Source of the DNA: UBA1206 sp045600105
GTDB lineage: Bacteria > Bacillota > Clostridia > Oscillospirales > CAG-382
Direction of reading: 5' to 3'
Assembly: GCA_045600105.1 (NCBI GenBank)
Contig: JAZRXG010000014.1
Span: 1-17,046, forward strand
DNA: 17,046 nucleotides
Each line of letters starts with the position of its first letter. Position 1 is the stretch's first letter. This document shows positions 1 to 6,702 of the stretch, piece by piece. The position numbers and the translations under genes are program-made. The notes below the pieces were generated by a model. It was not told the origin of the DNA. It ran no database searches and saw only the letters and a program-made list of their open reading frames with translations.

Positions 1-10
1 TATTAGGAAT

Positions 11-625
11 ATGAAAAGATTAAAAAGCGTTATCGTTCTTTTGATGGCAACATCCATGCTGGTTTTGCTTTGCTCGTGTGGAAACAAAATGAGTGAGGAA
101 GAAATCGAAGCAACATGCAAAAAGGAAGCGGAGAATTTTGTGGGAGGATATCTAAGCTATACAAGCCTAAATTATCTGGAAAAATACAAAGAGGATCCGT
201 GGTATGACTATGCGATGGAAAATAATATGTATAACTTTAAGCCAAGAGCTCATTATAACGGTAAAAATGACCACGGGATTTCCGAGAGGATTGCGGATTA
301 CCTTCTCACACACGCGACCTTTGAAATCGATCCATACAGCTTTGTTCATAGCAAAAACAGTGCAACTGCAGAACTGAGCGTCAACGTAACAATCATACCC
401 CCGCAAACAGCTTTCGACACAATCGAGGATTATGTGACAACTCGATATTCAATTCAAGTCGGAGATACAGCTGCCGTTGATGCCGCGTATTATGAGGCTA
501 TTTCCATGGTTGAGAATATCTCGCCTGTAACCCAAAGTGTCCATATTACATTCAAAAGCGAGAACGGTGAGTGGCTGATTGATGACTGGTTAGGAGTTGC
601 CCAACAAATCAATGAGATAAGATAA
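11..625 (+). CDS. Putative lipoprotein of unknown function
   Basis: A 204-residue protein with a clear lipoprotein signal peptide: basic MKRLK start, hydrophobic stretch to about residue 20, then Leu-Cys-Ser-Cys, which fits a lipobox with Cys23 as the lipidated residue. The mature part should sit on the outer face of the membrane. Its last third (from about residue 110) alternates short beta-type strands and ends in HITFKSENGEWLIDDW, a pattern common at the end of NTF2-like folds in clostridial lipoproteins. That fold is my inference, and no function follows from it. The upstream AGG lies only about 3 bases from the ATG and the window begins 10 bases before it, so the promoter and leader cannot be judged. 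The gene is more AT-rich than genes to the right. Its stop codon is followed in the same frame by a broken DUF6273-like stretch. Confidence 0.75.
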   Translation: MKRLKSVIVLLMATSMLVLLCSCGNKMSEEEIEATCKKEAENFVGGYLSYTSLNYLEKYKEDPWYDYAMENNMYNFKPRAHYNGKNDHGISERIADYLLTHATFEIDPYSFVHSKNSATAELSVNVTIIPPQTAFDTIEDYVTTRYSIQVGDTAAVDAAYYEAISMVENISPVTQSVHITFKSENGEWLIDDWLGVAQQINEIR

Positions 626-790
626 TTATGGGAAACAAGCACCATCCGTAACTGGCTAAATGATTCTTTTTACAACAGCACATTCAATGCTGATGAACGA
701 GTAATGATTTTTGATGAAAAGCATATTGGAATAGTTCAATACAAGGAAATTGATTTAGAATGTGGAATTGGCTTAGCTATTAAGATATAA
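626..790 (+). pseudogene. Remnant of a DUF6273-type domain, 5'-truncated
   Basis: Directly after the TAA of the lipoprotein, the same frame stays open for 54 codons with no start codon of its own. The first part reads WETSTIRNWLNDSFYNSTF followed by NADERVMI. This matches the conserved core I know from DUF6273 proteins (small aromatic, Ser-rich, R-K/N-W-L-N, F-Y, F, then E/D-R-I). The rest (FDEKHIGIVQYKEIDLECG and onward) I do not recognise. Only about 30 residues of the normally longer domain are present and the N-terminal part is missing, so this is read as a gene fragment left by a deletion or recombination, not a working gene. Confidence 0.5.
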
Positions 791-1062
791 TAGGTCTTCC
801 ATTGCATGCTAAAATCGTTGGTGAAACCTATTTGCACGTAAATAAAAGTGGCGAAGCAGATAAACGCTTTTCGGATAATCCTCTGTTATAAATCTATGAA
901 ATAGGATTACTTAATCTAACATCAAAAAAAGTATCAATATGTATTAGTTTTAACGATCCTAGCATAAGCCAATCTATATATAATTGCTTTTGTGTTAATA
1001 AATGTTTTAATAATTGCAGCTTGATTCATTATAACAAGAATGATCATTATGGTTTGTATTAA
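782..1062 (+). pseudogene. Decayed AT-rich coding stretch, origin unknown
   Basis: Frame 1 is open from just after the TAA at 781-783 to a TAA at 1060-1062, broken once by a TAA at 889-891. The first segment reads DIIGLPLHAKIVGETYLHVN and ends in NPLL. The second reads IYEIGLLNLTSKKVSICISF and ends in DHYGLY. No start codon with a ribosome binding site is visible. The first segment begins where the DUF6273-containing frame ends, so both may once have been one gene now split by a frameshift and an internal stop. I do not recognise the family. Together with the preceding remnant this fills the 494-base gap between the lipoprotein and the serine acetyltransferase, and I see no intact gene in that gap. 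Confidence 0.3.
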
Positions 1063-1073
1063 CAATGAAATAT

Positions 1074-1110
1074 AAACAAATACCTGTTCGGCTTGAACAG
1101 GTATTTGTTT
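1074..1110. terminator. Strong hairpin, probable terminator for epsC operon
   Basis: A perfect 16-bp inverted repeat (arms 1074-1089 and 1095-1110, loop GGCTT). The outer part is AT-rich (AAACAAA / TTTGTTT) and the inner part holds ACCTGTTC / GAACAGGT. It lies 9 bases beyond the stop of the minus-strand serine acetyltransferase and is followed on that strand by T-rich sequence, as expected of an intrinsic terminator. The plus-strand side also has a TTTGTTTT tail, so it could stop transcription from both sides and insulate the AT-rich left end. Confidence 0.75.
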
Positions 1111-1119
1111 TGCACTTAT

Positions 1120-1977
1120 TCAGTTTTTCTCGTTATAATAGATCTTGCTGCCCGCCGGAACGGAATGGGTCAGCCACACGTTGCCGCCGATGACGCTGCC
1201 GTCGCCGACGCAGGTGCTGCCGCCGAGTATCGTCGCGCCCGCGTATATGATGACGCGGCTGCCGATATCGGGGTGGCGCTTTATACCCTTGACGGGATTT
1301 CCGTCGTCGCCCAACTTGAAGCTGAGAGCGCCGAGCGTGACGCCCTGATAAAGCTTGACGTGGTCCTTGATGGTGCACGTTTCGCCGATGACAACGCCGG
1401 TCCCGTGGTCGATGAAGAAATACTCGCCTATCGTCGCGCCGGGATGGATGTCGATACCGGTAAGCTGATGCGCGTATTCGGTCATCATACGGGGGATGAG
1501 CGGCACCTTCAGCTCGTGCAGACGGTGCGCGATGCGGTAAATGCTTATAGCTTCAAAAGCCGGGTAGGCAAGCATTATCTCCGTTTCGCTCCTTGCGGCG
1601 GGGTCGCCCTCGTACGCGGCTTTTACGTCCGTGCCTATAAGCTCACATATACCTTCCAGGCTGCCGAGAAACTCGCACACAATGTCCTCGGGATCGTTCT
1701 GTATCATTTCCTCGGGAGTCATTATGTCGTTGATTATCTCAAGCAGCAGAAGTGCCGACTGTCTGAGCGTCAGCTGGATGTCCTCGCATATATAACGCGA
1801 GCCGCGGCAGTCGCCGAATATCTGAGGATACATAGCGGAACGCAGAAGGAGCAGGAGCTCCTCGACCTGCTTTTTCAGTCCCGCTCTGTCAAATTCTCTC
1901 GCTTCCTTGCTGCTGCGTTCGGTAAGCGAATTCGCGGCACTGAATATCGCTTCGTCAAGTTTGTTTTGCCGTTTCAT
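1120..1977 (-). CDS. epsC: Serine O-acetyltransferase (EpsC/CysE type)
   Basis: Transfers acetyl from acetyl-CoA to L-serine, giving O-acetylserine, the direct precursor of cysteine; cytosolic. The 285 residues have a long helical N-terminal half (about 1-165) and a C-terminal left-handed beta-helix of hexapeptide repeats. The signature runs GIDIHPGATIGEYFFIDHGT then GVVIGET (about 174-200). Asp176 and His191 occupy the places of the catalytic Asp143/His158 pair of the E. coli enzyme, with the same 15-residue spacing. An insert around KLGDDGNPVKGIKRHP (221-236) precedes the last coils, as in the EpsC subgroup, whose members also have the extended N-terminus seen here. GGTGA lies 7 bases before the ATG. 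It is the last gene of the minus-strand operon, 33 bases after the CxxC protein. No cysteine-responsive leader is visible, and it seems to rely on the GH27 promoter. Confidence 0.93.
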   Translation of the reverse strand: MKRQNKLDEAIFSAANSLTERSSKEAREFDRAGLKKQVEELLLLLRSAMYPQIFGDCRGSRYICEDIQLTLRQSALLLLEIINDIMTPEEMIQNDPEDIVCEFLGSLEGICELIGTDVKAAYEGDPAARSETEIMLAYPAFEAISIYRIAHRLHELKVPLIPRMMTEYAHQLTGIDIHPGATIGEYFFIDHGTGVVIGETCTIKDHVKLYQGVTLGALSFKLGDDGNPVKGIKRHPDIGSRVIIYAGATILGGSTCVGDGSVIGGNVWLTHSVPAGSKIYYNEKN

Positions 1978-2010
1978 ATAAGTATCACCGTTAACCGTTC
2001 TGTAATTGCA

Positions 2011-2232
2011 TTATATGCCTTCTTCGTCCTTTTTGGGAAAGAGAAGGCATCCGCTCTCGCGGAAATGCTCGATCCTTTCGCGTAAGTTTTCCTCGCTCGT
2101 TCCGAAATGCTTCGCAAGACAGGGAACGCACATATATTCCGTTGACGCGCGGTTTATGAATTTCTTCGTCGCGCCCATATCGTCGGCGGTGAGTGCGGCG
2201 CCGCAGACGACGCATTTATCAGTTGTCTTCAA
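2011..2232 (-). CDS. Small double-CxxC protein, probable zinc-binding
   Basis: A 73-residue soluble protein with two cysteine pairs, CVVC (residues 7-10) and CVPC (about 35-38), spaced as in a treble-clef or zinc-ribbon knuckle. A charged helical tail follows (HFGTSEENLRERIEHFRESG) and ends in LLFPKKDEEGI. It most likely binds one zinc; partner and role are unknown. The start is a TTG at 2230-2232, inside the last codons of the alpha-galactosidase gene (14-base overlap). The next in-frame ATG would remove the first CxxC, so the TTG or an earlier codon must be used. No clear ribosome binding site precedes it, which points to translational coupling with the upstream gene. It sits between the GH27 gene and epsC. 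Similar short zinc-knuckle proteins occur in Clostridia without known function. Confidence 0.7.
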   Translation of the reverse strand: MKTTDKCVVCGAALTADDMGATKKFINRASTEYMCVPCLAKHFGTSEENLRERIEHFRESGCLLFPKKDEEGI

Positions 2233-3349
2233 CGAGCTTGAGTCTGAGCAGCAGAGTTGCGTGAGACTTCACGCCGCCGACACGGATGACGTCGCGGAAT
2301 TCGCCGTAATCTTCGCCCGTCCATACGTTGACGGCTCTTGCCTTGAGTCCCATCGAATGATCGAGACCTATGTCGGCAAGGTTGAGGTAAGGCCACTGTT
2401 CACTGTCGGAAAGGTTGAAGAAAGCGACCGCGAGATCGCCGCCGTCAAGCTGCTTGACCCAAAGATTGCTTGCACCCCAGTGATCCCTGAGGGAGAACGG
2501 CTGACGCTGAGCGGCATCCTGATTGATGGCTATAACGTCTTTGTTGAGGAGTATCTCTTTGGTCTCGGGAGTCATGTTTCTGATATCGCATCCGATCATA
2601 AGAGGAGAACCGAAGAACGCCCACATCGAGAAATGGGTGCGGTATTCATCCGTTGTGCATCCGCTGACCGCCACGTTGCCTTTGCCGTTCATGCCGACGA
2701 TGAGCATATCCATATCGTTGAAGCAGCCTTGTCCGTTATACGGCTGAAGCGGGATCTGTTTTGCGTAAAGGTCTTTGACCGACTGCCAGCTGTCGTTGAT
2801 GTCGCCGGTGGAACGCCACATGTGAGCGCCGGTCGTCTTGATCCAGGTGTGGGATTCGTCAGCGCCCCAGTTGCAGGCGGAGAAGAGGATGTCTCTGCCG
2901 CAGTTGGCAAGCGCCATGCCCATGCGTTTATAAAGAAGATCGCCGCTTTCGCTGACGGGTCTGTAGCAGTAATCGTATTTGAGGAAGTCGACGCCCCACG
3001 AAGCAAATGTCTTTGCGTCGATGTATTCATACTGATAAGAAGAAGGGTATCCCGCGCAGGTAAGCGTACCGCTGCAGGAATACATACCGAATTTGAGTCC
3101 TTTGGAATGAACGTAATCCGCGACGGCTTTCATACCGTTGGGGAATTTTTCCTTGCTCGGGACGAGTCTGTGATTTTCATCACGTTTGAATTCAGCCCAG
3201 CAGTCGTCGATGACGAGATAATTGTAACCGGCGTCGAGGAGTCCCTCGTCCACCATGGCGTCGGCAGTGGTCTTTATAAGCTCTTCGCTTATGTTGCTGC
3301 CGAAAGTATTCCACGAGTTCCAGCCCATAGGGGGTGTTCTGACGATCAT
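2219..3349 (-). CDS. Alpha-galactosidase, glycoside hydrolase family 27
   Basis: A 376-residue retaining glycosidase expected to release terminal alpha-linked galactose (or GalNAc). It begins with the family's N-terminal signature RTPPMGWNSWNTFG (4-17), followed by the (beta/alpha)8 barrel: VIDDCW (46-51), GLKFGMYS (84-91), FLKYDYC (122-128) with nucleophile Asp126, RSTGDI (179-184) with probable acid/base Asp183, then a small C-terminal beta domain from about 290. Length and motif order match bacterial GH27. There is no signal peptide, so it probably acts in the cytosol on imported oligosaccharides. The frame is open further upstream, but the ATG at 3347-3349 has GGAGG 8 bases before it and starts at the family's usual N-terminus. 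Alpha-N-acetylgalactosaminidase or another GH27 specificity cannot be excluded. It heads the operon with the CxxC protein and epsC. Confidence 0.92.
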   Translation of the reverse strand: MIVRTPPMGWNSWNTFGSNISEELIKTTADAMVDEGLLDAGYNYLVIDDCWAEFKRDENHRLVPSKEKFPNGMKAVADYVHSKGLKFGMYSCSGTLTCAGYPSSYQYEYIDAKTFASWGVDFLKYDYCYRPVSESGDLLYKRMGMALANCGRDILFSACNWGADESHTWIKTTGAHMWRSTGDINDSWQSVKDLYAKQIPLQPYNGQGCFNDMDMLIVGMNGKGNVAVSGCTTDEYRTHFSMWAFFGSPLMIGCDIRNMTPETKEILLNKDVIAINQDAAQRQPFSLRDHWGASNLWVKQLDGGDLAVAFFNLSDSEQWPYLNLADIGLDHSMGLKARAVNVWTGEDYGEFRDVIRVGGVKSHATLLLRLKLVEDN

Positions 3350-3357
3350 TGTTATGA

Positions 3358-3362
3358 CCTCC
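3358..3362 (-). promoter_or_regulatory. Ribosome binding site fixing the GH27 start
   Basis: GGAGG on the minus strand, 8 bases before the ATG at 3349. It decides for this start over an in-frame extension reaching 3421. That extension would also run over the promoter at 3393-3421 and adds no GH27-like residues. Confidence 0.85.
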
Positions 3363-3392
3363 GATAATTTATTAACGCTTCGCGTCGCATAT

Positions 3393-3421
3393 ATTTTAAC
3401 AACTGCGATAAAAAATGTCAA
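3393..3421 (-). promoter_or_regulatory. Sigma-A promoter for the GH27 operon
   Basis: On the minus strand, TTGACA (3416-3421, perfect -35) and TAAAAT (3393-3398, one mismatch to the -10 consensus) are 17 bases apart. Transcription would begin near 3386, giving a leader of about 40 bases before the GH27 start. It is back to back with the plus-strand promoter at 3440-3468. Confidence 0.75.
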
Positions 3422-3439
3422 TATTAAATAAAAATATTC

Positions 3440-3468
3440 TTGTAAATAAGAATAAAACGTGATATAAT
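3440..3468 (+). promoter_or_regulatory. Sigma-A promoter for the discoidin/DppA operon
   Basis: TTGTAA (3440-3445), a 17-base spacer and a perfect TATAAT (3463-3468). The expected start near 3475 gives a leader of about 34 bases to the ATG at 3509. The same -35 hexamer, spacer length and -10 recur upstream of proB. Only 18 bases separate it from the divergent GH27 promoter, so one regulator could control both. Confidence 0.75.
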
Positions 3469-3508
3469 ACCGATAATAAGCGTGATGAATACCAACGGAG
3501 GTGTCATT

Positions 3509-3742
3509 ATGCTTAACAGGAAGATTATTTTCATCACACTTGTCGTATTATTCTGCGTTATTCTCACAGCCTGCGCGAACGTCGGAAAAGAAGAGGCTTC
3601 GGAAGCTTCCCGCGTCAGACCGTACGACGGAAATGAATCACGTGAAACGTCTTACGAAAGCAGTTCGTCTTCCGAAGATGCTTCGGATTCGATCATCGAA
3701 GGGGTCGTCAGCAAAGTCTCGGACGCTTTCGGCAGGGATTAG
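3509..3742 (+). CDS. Small Ser/Glu-rich lipoprotein
   Basis: A 77-residue lipoprotein. MLNRK is followed by a hydrophobic helix and the canonical lipobox Leu-Thr-Ala-Cys (Cys22). The mature part is only about 55 residues, polar and low in complexity, rich in Ser, Glu and Asp (ESSSSSEDASDS), and ends in a short amphipathic stretch. It is too short for an enzyme and should form a flexible acidic tether on the membrane surface. The ATG at 3509 is preferred over an upstream ATG at 3482 because GGAGGT lies 7 bases before it and the encoded protein then begins with a standard signal peptide. It is the first gene after the 3440-3468 promoter and 53 bases ahead of the discoidin/dockerin gene. I do not recognise a family. 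Confidence 0.75.
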   Translation: MLNRKIIFITLVVLFCVILTACANVGKEEASEASRVRPYDGNESRETSYESSSSSEDASDSIIEGVVSKVSDAFGRD

Positions 3743-3750
3743 TTATTATT

Positions 3751-3767
3751 GCAGGCGTGCCGCCTGC
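3751..3767 (+). other. Short GC-rich hairpin between lipoprotein and discoidin genes
   Basis: GCAGGCG (3751-3757) and CGCCTGC (3761-3767) form a perfect 7-bp stem with a 3-base loop. No T-run follows, so it is not a typical terminator. It ends 13 bases before the AAAGGAG of the next gene, where it could protect or process the mRNA or tune expression of the downstream genes. Confidence 0.4.
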
Positions 3768-3795
3768 TTACATACAGAAAAAAGGAGTACATAAC

Positions 3796-5844
3796 ATGAA
3801 AAAGCAAGCCTTTATCGCATTATTACTCGTCACTGTGTTGCTGCTCGCACCTGTCATCGCAAACCGTGCGTCCGCTGCGATGGTGAAGGTCTATACAAAG
3901 GACCGGAACGTCGCATCCGGAAAATCCTATGTCGCGTCAAAGCCTTATACCGTGGCAGGCGCAACCAATTACCAGAATGTCAGCGGTAAGGAACTCACCG
4001 ACGGCATAAAATTCGAAGACAAAACGCAGGGCGGACTTTACGGTACCTGCTGGCACGGCTTTGATTACCGACTCGAAGAACCCATTTATGCAACGATCGA
4101 TCTCGGAGCAGTCACCGACGGTCTCATCGAATTCCGTATGCAGATGGTCGGGCAAGCCAACAGCGGTATTGACGCCCCAAAAACACTTAAGTTTTATGTT
4201 TCTGACGACGGAAAAACGTTCAATGAAGTCGGAACCGGACGTCAGATGGAGGATGCTCTCGTTACCGATTTCGTCTGCACGCTTTCCGAACCGGTAAGCG
4301 CAAGATATGTCAAAGCGGAAATGGGACGCCCCAAGAGCGGTGTTTTCATATTCTGCAGCGAATTTGAAATATACAACTCCAAAATGGTAGAAAAGGATGA
4401 AGCCGAATTGTCAAGAGAACTTGAAGAATCACGCGAAGAAGCTTCCCGCCTTGCCGAAGAAGAAGCAAGCATAGAAGAAGCTACCAAAGCAAAAATACTT
4501 GAAGAGGGAAACCTCGATGTCGAAGAATATCCTCTCGCGTTCAGAACGGGCAGCCGTTTCCACTTTGACGGCGCGTTCGTGCGCGGTGTCCGTCAGGGCG
4601 ATACTCCCGCATCGCTTTGCAAGGAACTCGTCGATATGGCAGGCGTTCAGGTGCTTGACAAAAACGGCAAGGAGATCACCGGCGGCAACCTTTATACCGG
4701 CTGCAGACTCGTTCAGTACTCCGGCAAAAAGATCGTCAAGGATTACACCATTCTCATCGCCGGCGACATAGACAAGGACGGCAGCATCACCATGGATGAC
4801 TACGTCAAGACCAGACTTTCCATTCTCGGTGAGACCACTCTTGACAGCCTTGAAAAGAAAGCCGCCGACTACGATTCCAACGGCTCCATCAACCTCACCG
4901 ACTACATCGCTCTCCGTCTCGCCGTACTCGACAAGCTTCAGTTCGAAGAGATCGAAGACTCCGTTCCCGAACAGTATGATATGAAAGTCTGCAAATCAGG
5001 TACCAAAGAGTATAAAGTGACCTGCAAAGCATCCGACGGAAGGGATATGATCTTTACCCTGAACGAGAAGGATTGGGGTACCTGGAACATCGGCAACTGG
5101 AAGATCGGCGGAGTTACCATTTCTTCCAACAGCACCGACTTTGAATACGTTTACCGTGCCGCTTCTTCCGCAAAAGGCGGTTGGGACTGGTCGGGCGGAA
5201 ACCACGGTGCCGAAGAACTCGTGTCGCTCGAATTCTATGACGGTATAACCGGCGAAAAACTCACTTTCGAGAAAACCAATGTCAATATTGATGTAAAGAA
5301 CCTCAGGATCGTTGAAAAGACCAAGCTCAAATTCGGCGAAGCCGACCCCGCAAAAGGTACTTATTACTGCGATGTTGTACGCGAATACACCATAGTCGGA
5401 CAGAAGATCACTCTCGATGTTACTTATGACTATACACGTGACGCATATTTCTGGCTCTCTTATACCTGCATGTTCCCCGTACCCAAAACGCTTGGCTTGT
5501 ACATAGACTTCCTTAACGACGACGGCACCACGACAACGTGGCGTACTCTCAAAAAAGGTGCCGCGGATTATTCGGGACCCATGTACGGTAAGCTTCCCGC
5601 TGCGGAATGCAAAATTTACGGTTATCAAAACACCGACCTTTCTTTCCGTGTTCAGGTCTACACCAAGAATGACTCTCTTGAGAACTACAAGAACGACAGC
5701 AAGCTTATGTATTGGGACATGAACGGTGACAGCAACAAGATCTATTTCTCAAAGTTCCCGTCTGCCGACGGCAGCAGAACTCTTGTCAAGGCAGGAACAC
5801 ATTATGAAACATCCTGCTCATGGATCCTCGATATAAATAAATAA
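3796..5844 (+). CDS. Secreted discoidin/dockerin-repeat protein with unknown C-terminal domain
   Basis: A 682-residue exported protein. Signal peptide 1-27 (cleavage likely after ASA). Residues about 38-197 form an F5/8 type C (discoidin)-like beta-sandwich, with ASGKSYV at the start, ELTDG, ATIDLG and ARYVKAEMG near the end, which probably binds glycan. Residues 199-237 are a Glu-rich helical linker. About 240-320 is a small beta module (QGDTPASLCKELVDMAGV, then TGCRLVQY). A dockerin-like pair follows: GDIDKDGS (Asp324, 326, 328) and ADYDSNGS (Asp358, Asp360, Asn362), each with its helix. Residues 395-682 form an unrecognised beta-rich, Trp- and Tyr-rich domain, perhaps carbohydrate-binding or a hydrolase. 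AAAGGAG lies 8 bases before the ATG at 3796, so the in-frame upstream ATG is not used. No active site could be named. The D-aminopeptidase gene follows after 13 bases. Confidence 0.85.
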   Translation: MKKQAFIALLLVTVLLLAPVIANRASAAMVKVYTKDRNVASGKSYVASKPYTVAGATNYQNVSGKELTDGIKFEDKTQGGLYGTCWHGFDYRLEEPIYATIDLGAVTDGLIEFRMQMVGQANSGIDAPKTLKFYVSDDGKTFNEVGTGRQMEDALVTDFVCTLSEPVSARYVKAEMGRPKSGVFIFCSEFEIYNSKMVEKDEAELSRELEESREEASRLAEEEASIEEATKAKILEEGNLDVEEYPLAFRTGSRFHFDGAFVRGVRQGDTPASLCKELVDMAGVQVLDKNGKEITGGNLYTGCRLVQYSGKKIVKDYTILIAGDIDKDGSITMDDYVKTRLSILGETTLDSLEKKAADYDSNGSINLTDYIALRLAVLDKLQFEEIEDSVPEQYDMKVCKSGTKEYKVTCKASDGRDMIFTLNEKDWGTWNIGNWKIGGVTISSNSTDFEYVYRAASSAKGGWDWSGGNHGAEELVSLEFYDGITGEKLTFEKTNVNIDVKNLRIVEKTKLKFGEADPAKGTYYCDVVREYTIVGQKITLDVTYDYTRDAYFWLSYTCMFPVPKTLGLYIDFLNDDGTTTTWRTLKKGAADYSGPMYGKLPAAECKIYGYQNTDLSFRVQVYTKNDSLENYKNDSKLMYWDMNGDSNKIYFSKFPSADGSRTLVKAGTHYETSCSWILDINK

Positions 5845-5857
5845 AAGGTATTCTGCC

Positions 5858-6649
5858 ATGAAAAAACTCTTTATCTCCGCCGACATCGAAGGCAGCTGCG
5901 GCATTTCGCATTGGAACGAGACCGAAAGGGACGATACGTATTTCCGTACCGAAATGACCAAGGAAGTCTCCGCCGTATGCGAAAGCGCCGGCAAACTCGG
6001 TTACGACCACGTTCTCATCAAAGACGCTCACGACAGCGCGAGAAACATTTTCCCGGATAAGCTTCCCGAAAACGCCAATATCATCCGCAACTGGACCAAC
6101 GATCCTTACTGCATGGTAAGCGGCGTTGACGAAAGCTTTGAAGCGGCGATATTCACGGGCTATCATTCACCGGCTTTCACGTCGGGGAGCCCTCTCGCTC
6201 ACACGATGTCGACACGCCTTCAGTTCGTCAAGATCAACGGCGAATACGCAAGCGAGTTTCTTATCAATGCCTACGCCTGTGCCACGAAGGGCGTGCCGGT
6301 AGTTCTCGTCACGGGTGACGAATATCTCTGCGAACACGCAAAGAAGTATATCCCCGCCATCACGACCGCTCCCGTAAATAAGGGTATCGGCGGCGCGTCG
6401 CTTTCGATGCATCCCGAGAAAGCGCAGCGCTTCATCGCCGAACAGACCGAAAAGGCTCTCGGCGGCAACTTAAGCGATTGCGTTGCCGTTCTTCCAAAGC
6501 ATTTCAGAATCGAAGTGCAGTATAAAAAGCAGGAATCGGCGTACAACAATCAGTTTTTCCCAGGTGCGGTCCTCGAAGACCCGTATACCGTCGCTTACGA
6601 ATGCGACGATTACTACGACGCTCTCGTGTTCATGCACTTCTGCCTCTGA
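5858..6649 (+). CDS. M55 family D-aminopeptidase (DppA-like)
   Basis: A zinc peptidase of 263 residues that removes N-terminal D-amino acids, typically D-Ala, from short peptides such as those from peptidoglycan turnover. All expected metal and catalytic positions of the DppA family are visible at nearly identical numbers: Asp9 and Glu11 in ISADIEGSCG, His58 in KDAHDS, His103 in GYHSP, the catalytic His115 in LAHT, and Glu133 in ASEF. There is no signal peptide, so it acts in the cytosol, presumably as a ring-shaped multimer as known for DppA. AAAGG lies upstream of the ATG. It is 13 bases behind the discoidin/dockerin gene, clearly co-transcribed, and ends at a strong bidirectional terminator. 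No peptide transporter genes accompany it, unlike the Bacillus dpp operon. The family is certain; the exact substrate is not. Confidence 0.92.
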   Translation: MKKLFISADIEGSCGISHWNETERDDTYFRTEMTKEVSAVCESAGKLGYDHVLIKDAHDSARNIFPDKLPENANIIRNWTNDPYCMVSGVDESFEAAIFTGYHSPAFTSGSPLAHTMSTRLQFVKINGEYASEFLINAYACATKGVPVVLVTGDEYLCEHAKKYIPAITTAPVNKGIGGASLSMHPEKAQRFIAEQTEKALGGNLSDCVAVLPKHFRIEVQYKKQESAYNNQFFPGAVLEDPYTVAYECDDYYDALVFMHFCL

Positions 6650-6666
6650 TAAATTACAAAAAAATA

Positions 6667-6700
6667 ATCGGCTGACTTTTCGGTCAGCCGATATTTTTTT
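6667..6700. terminator. Bidirectional intrinsic terminator between convergent operons
   Basis: ATCGGCTGAC (6667-6676) and GTCAGCCGAT (6683-6692) form a perfect 10-bp stem with loop TTTTCG. Seven T follow at 6694-6700 on the plus strand, and an A-run before the stem gives a T-run on the minus strand. It ends the DppA operon from the left and the sugar operon (stop at 6703) from the right. Confidence 0.92.
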
Positions 6701-6702
6701 GT

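Noticed and set aside
1074..1110. Insertion-sequence end or CRISPR-like repeat
   Set aside because: The inverted repeat occurs once, with no transposase and no spaced copies. Its place after epsC is explained by a terminator.
1093..2085. 330-codon open frame on the plus strand
   Set aside because: It is antisense to the serine acetyltransferase gene and starts inside the terminator hairpin. The Ala/Asp-rich translation is typical of a shadow frame.
2006..3367. 453-codon open frame on the plus strand
   Set aside because: It lies entirely antisense to the GH27 and CxxC genes, whose motifs are unmistakable. The long opposite frame results from codon bias avoiding TTA, CTA and TCA. Its translation has no recognisable domain and no ribosome site.
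3501..3794. 97-codon overlapping frame on the plus strand
   Set aside because: The competing frame has a perfect lipobox and a well-spaced GGAGGT. This one has neither signal peptide nor ribosome site.
4393..4507. Separate coiled-coil gene in the Glu-rich stretch
   Set aside because: It is in frame within the 682-residue protein and simply links the discoidin domain to the next module.
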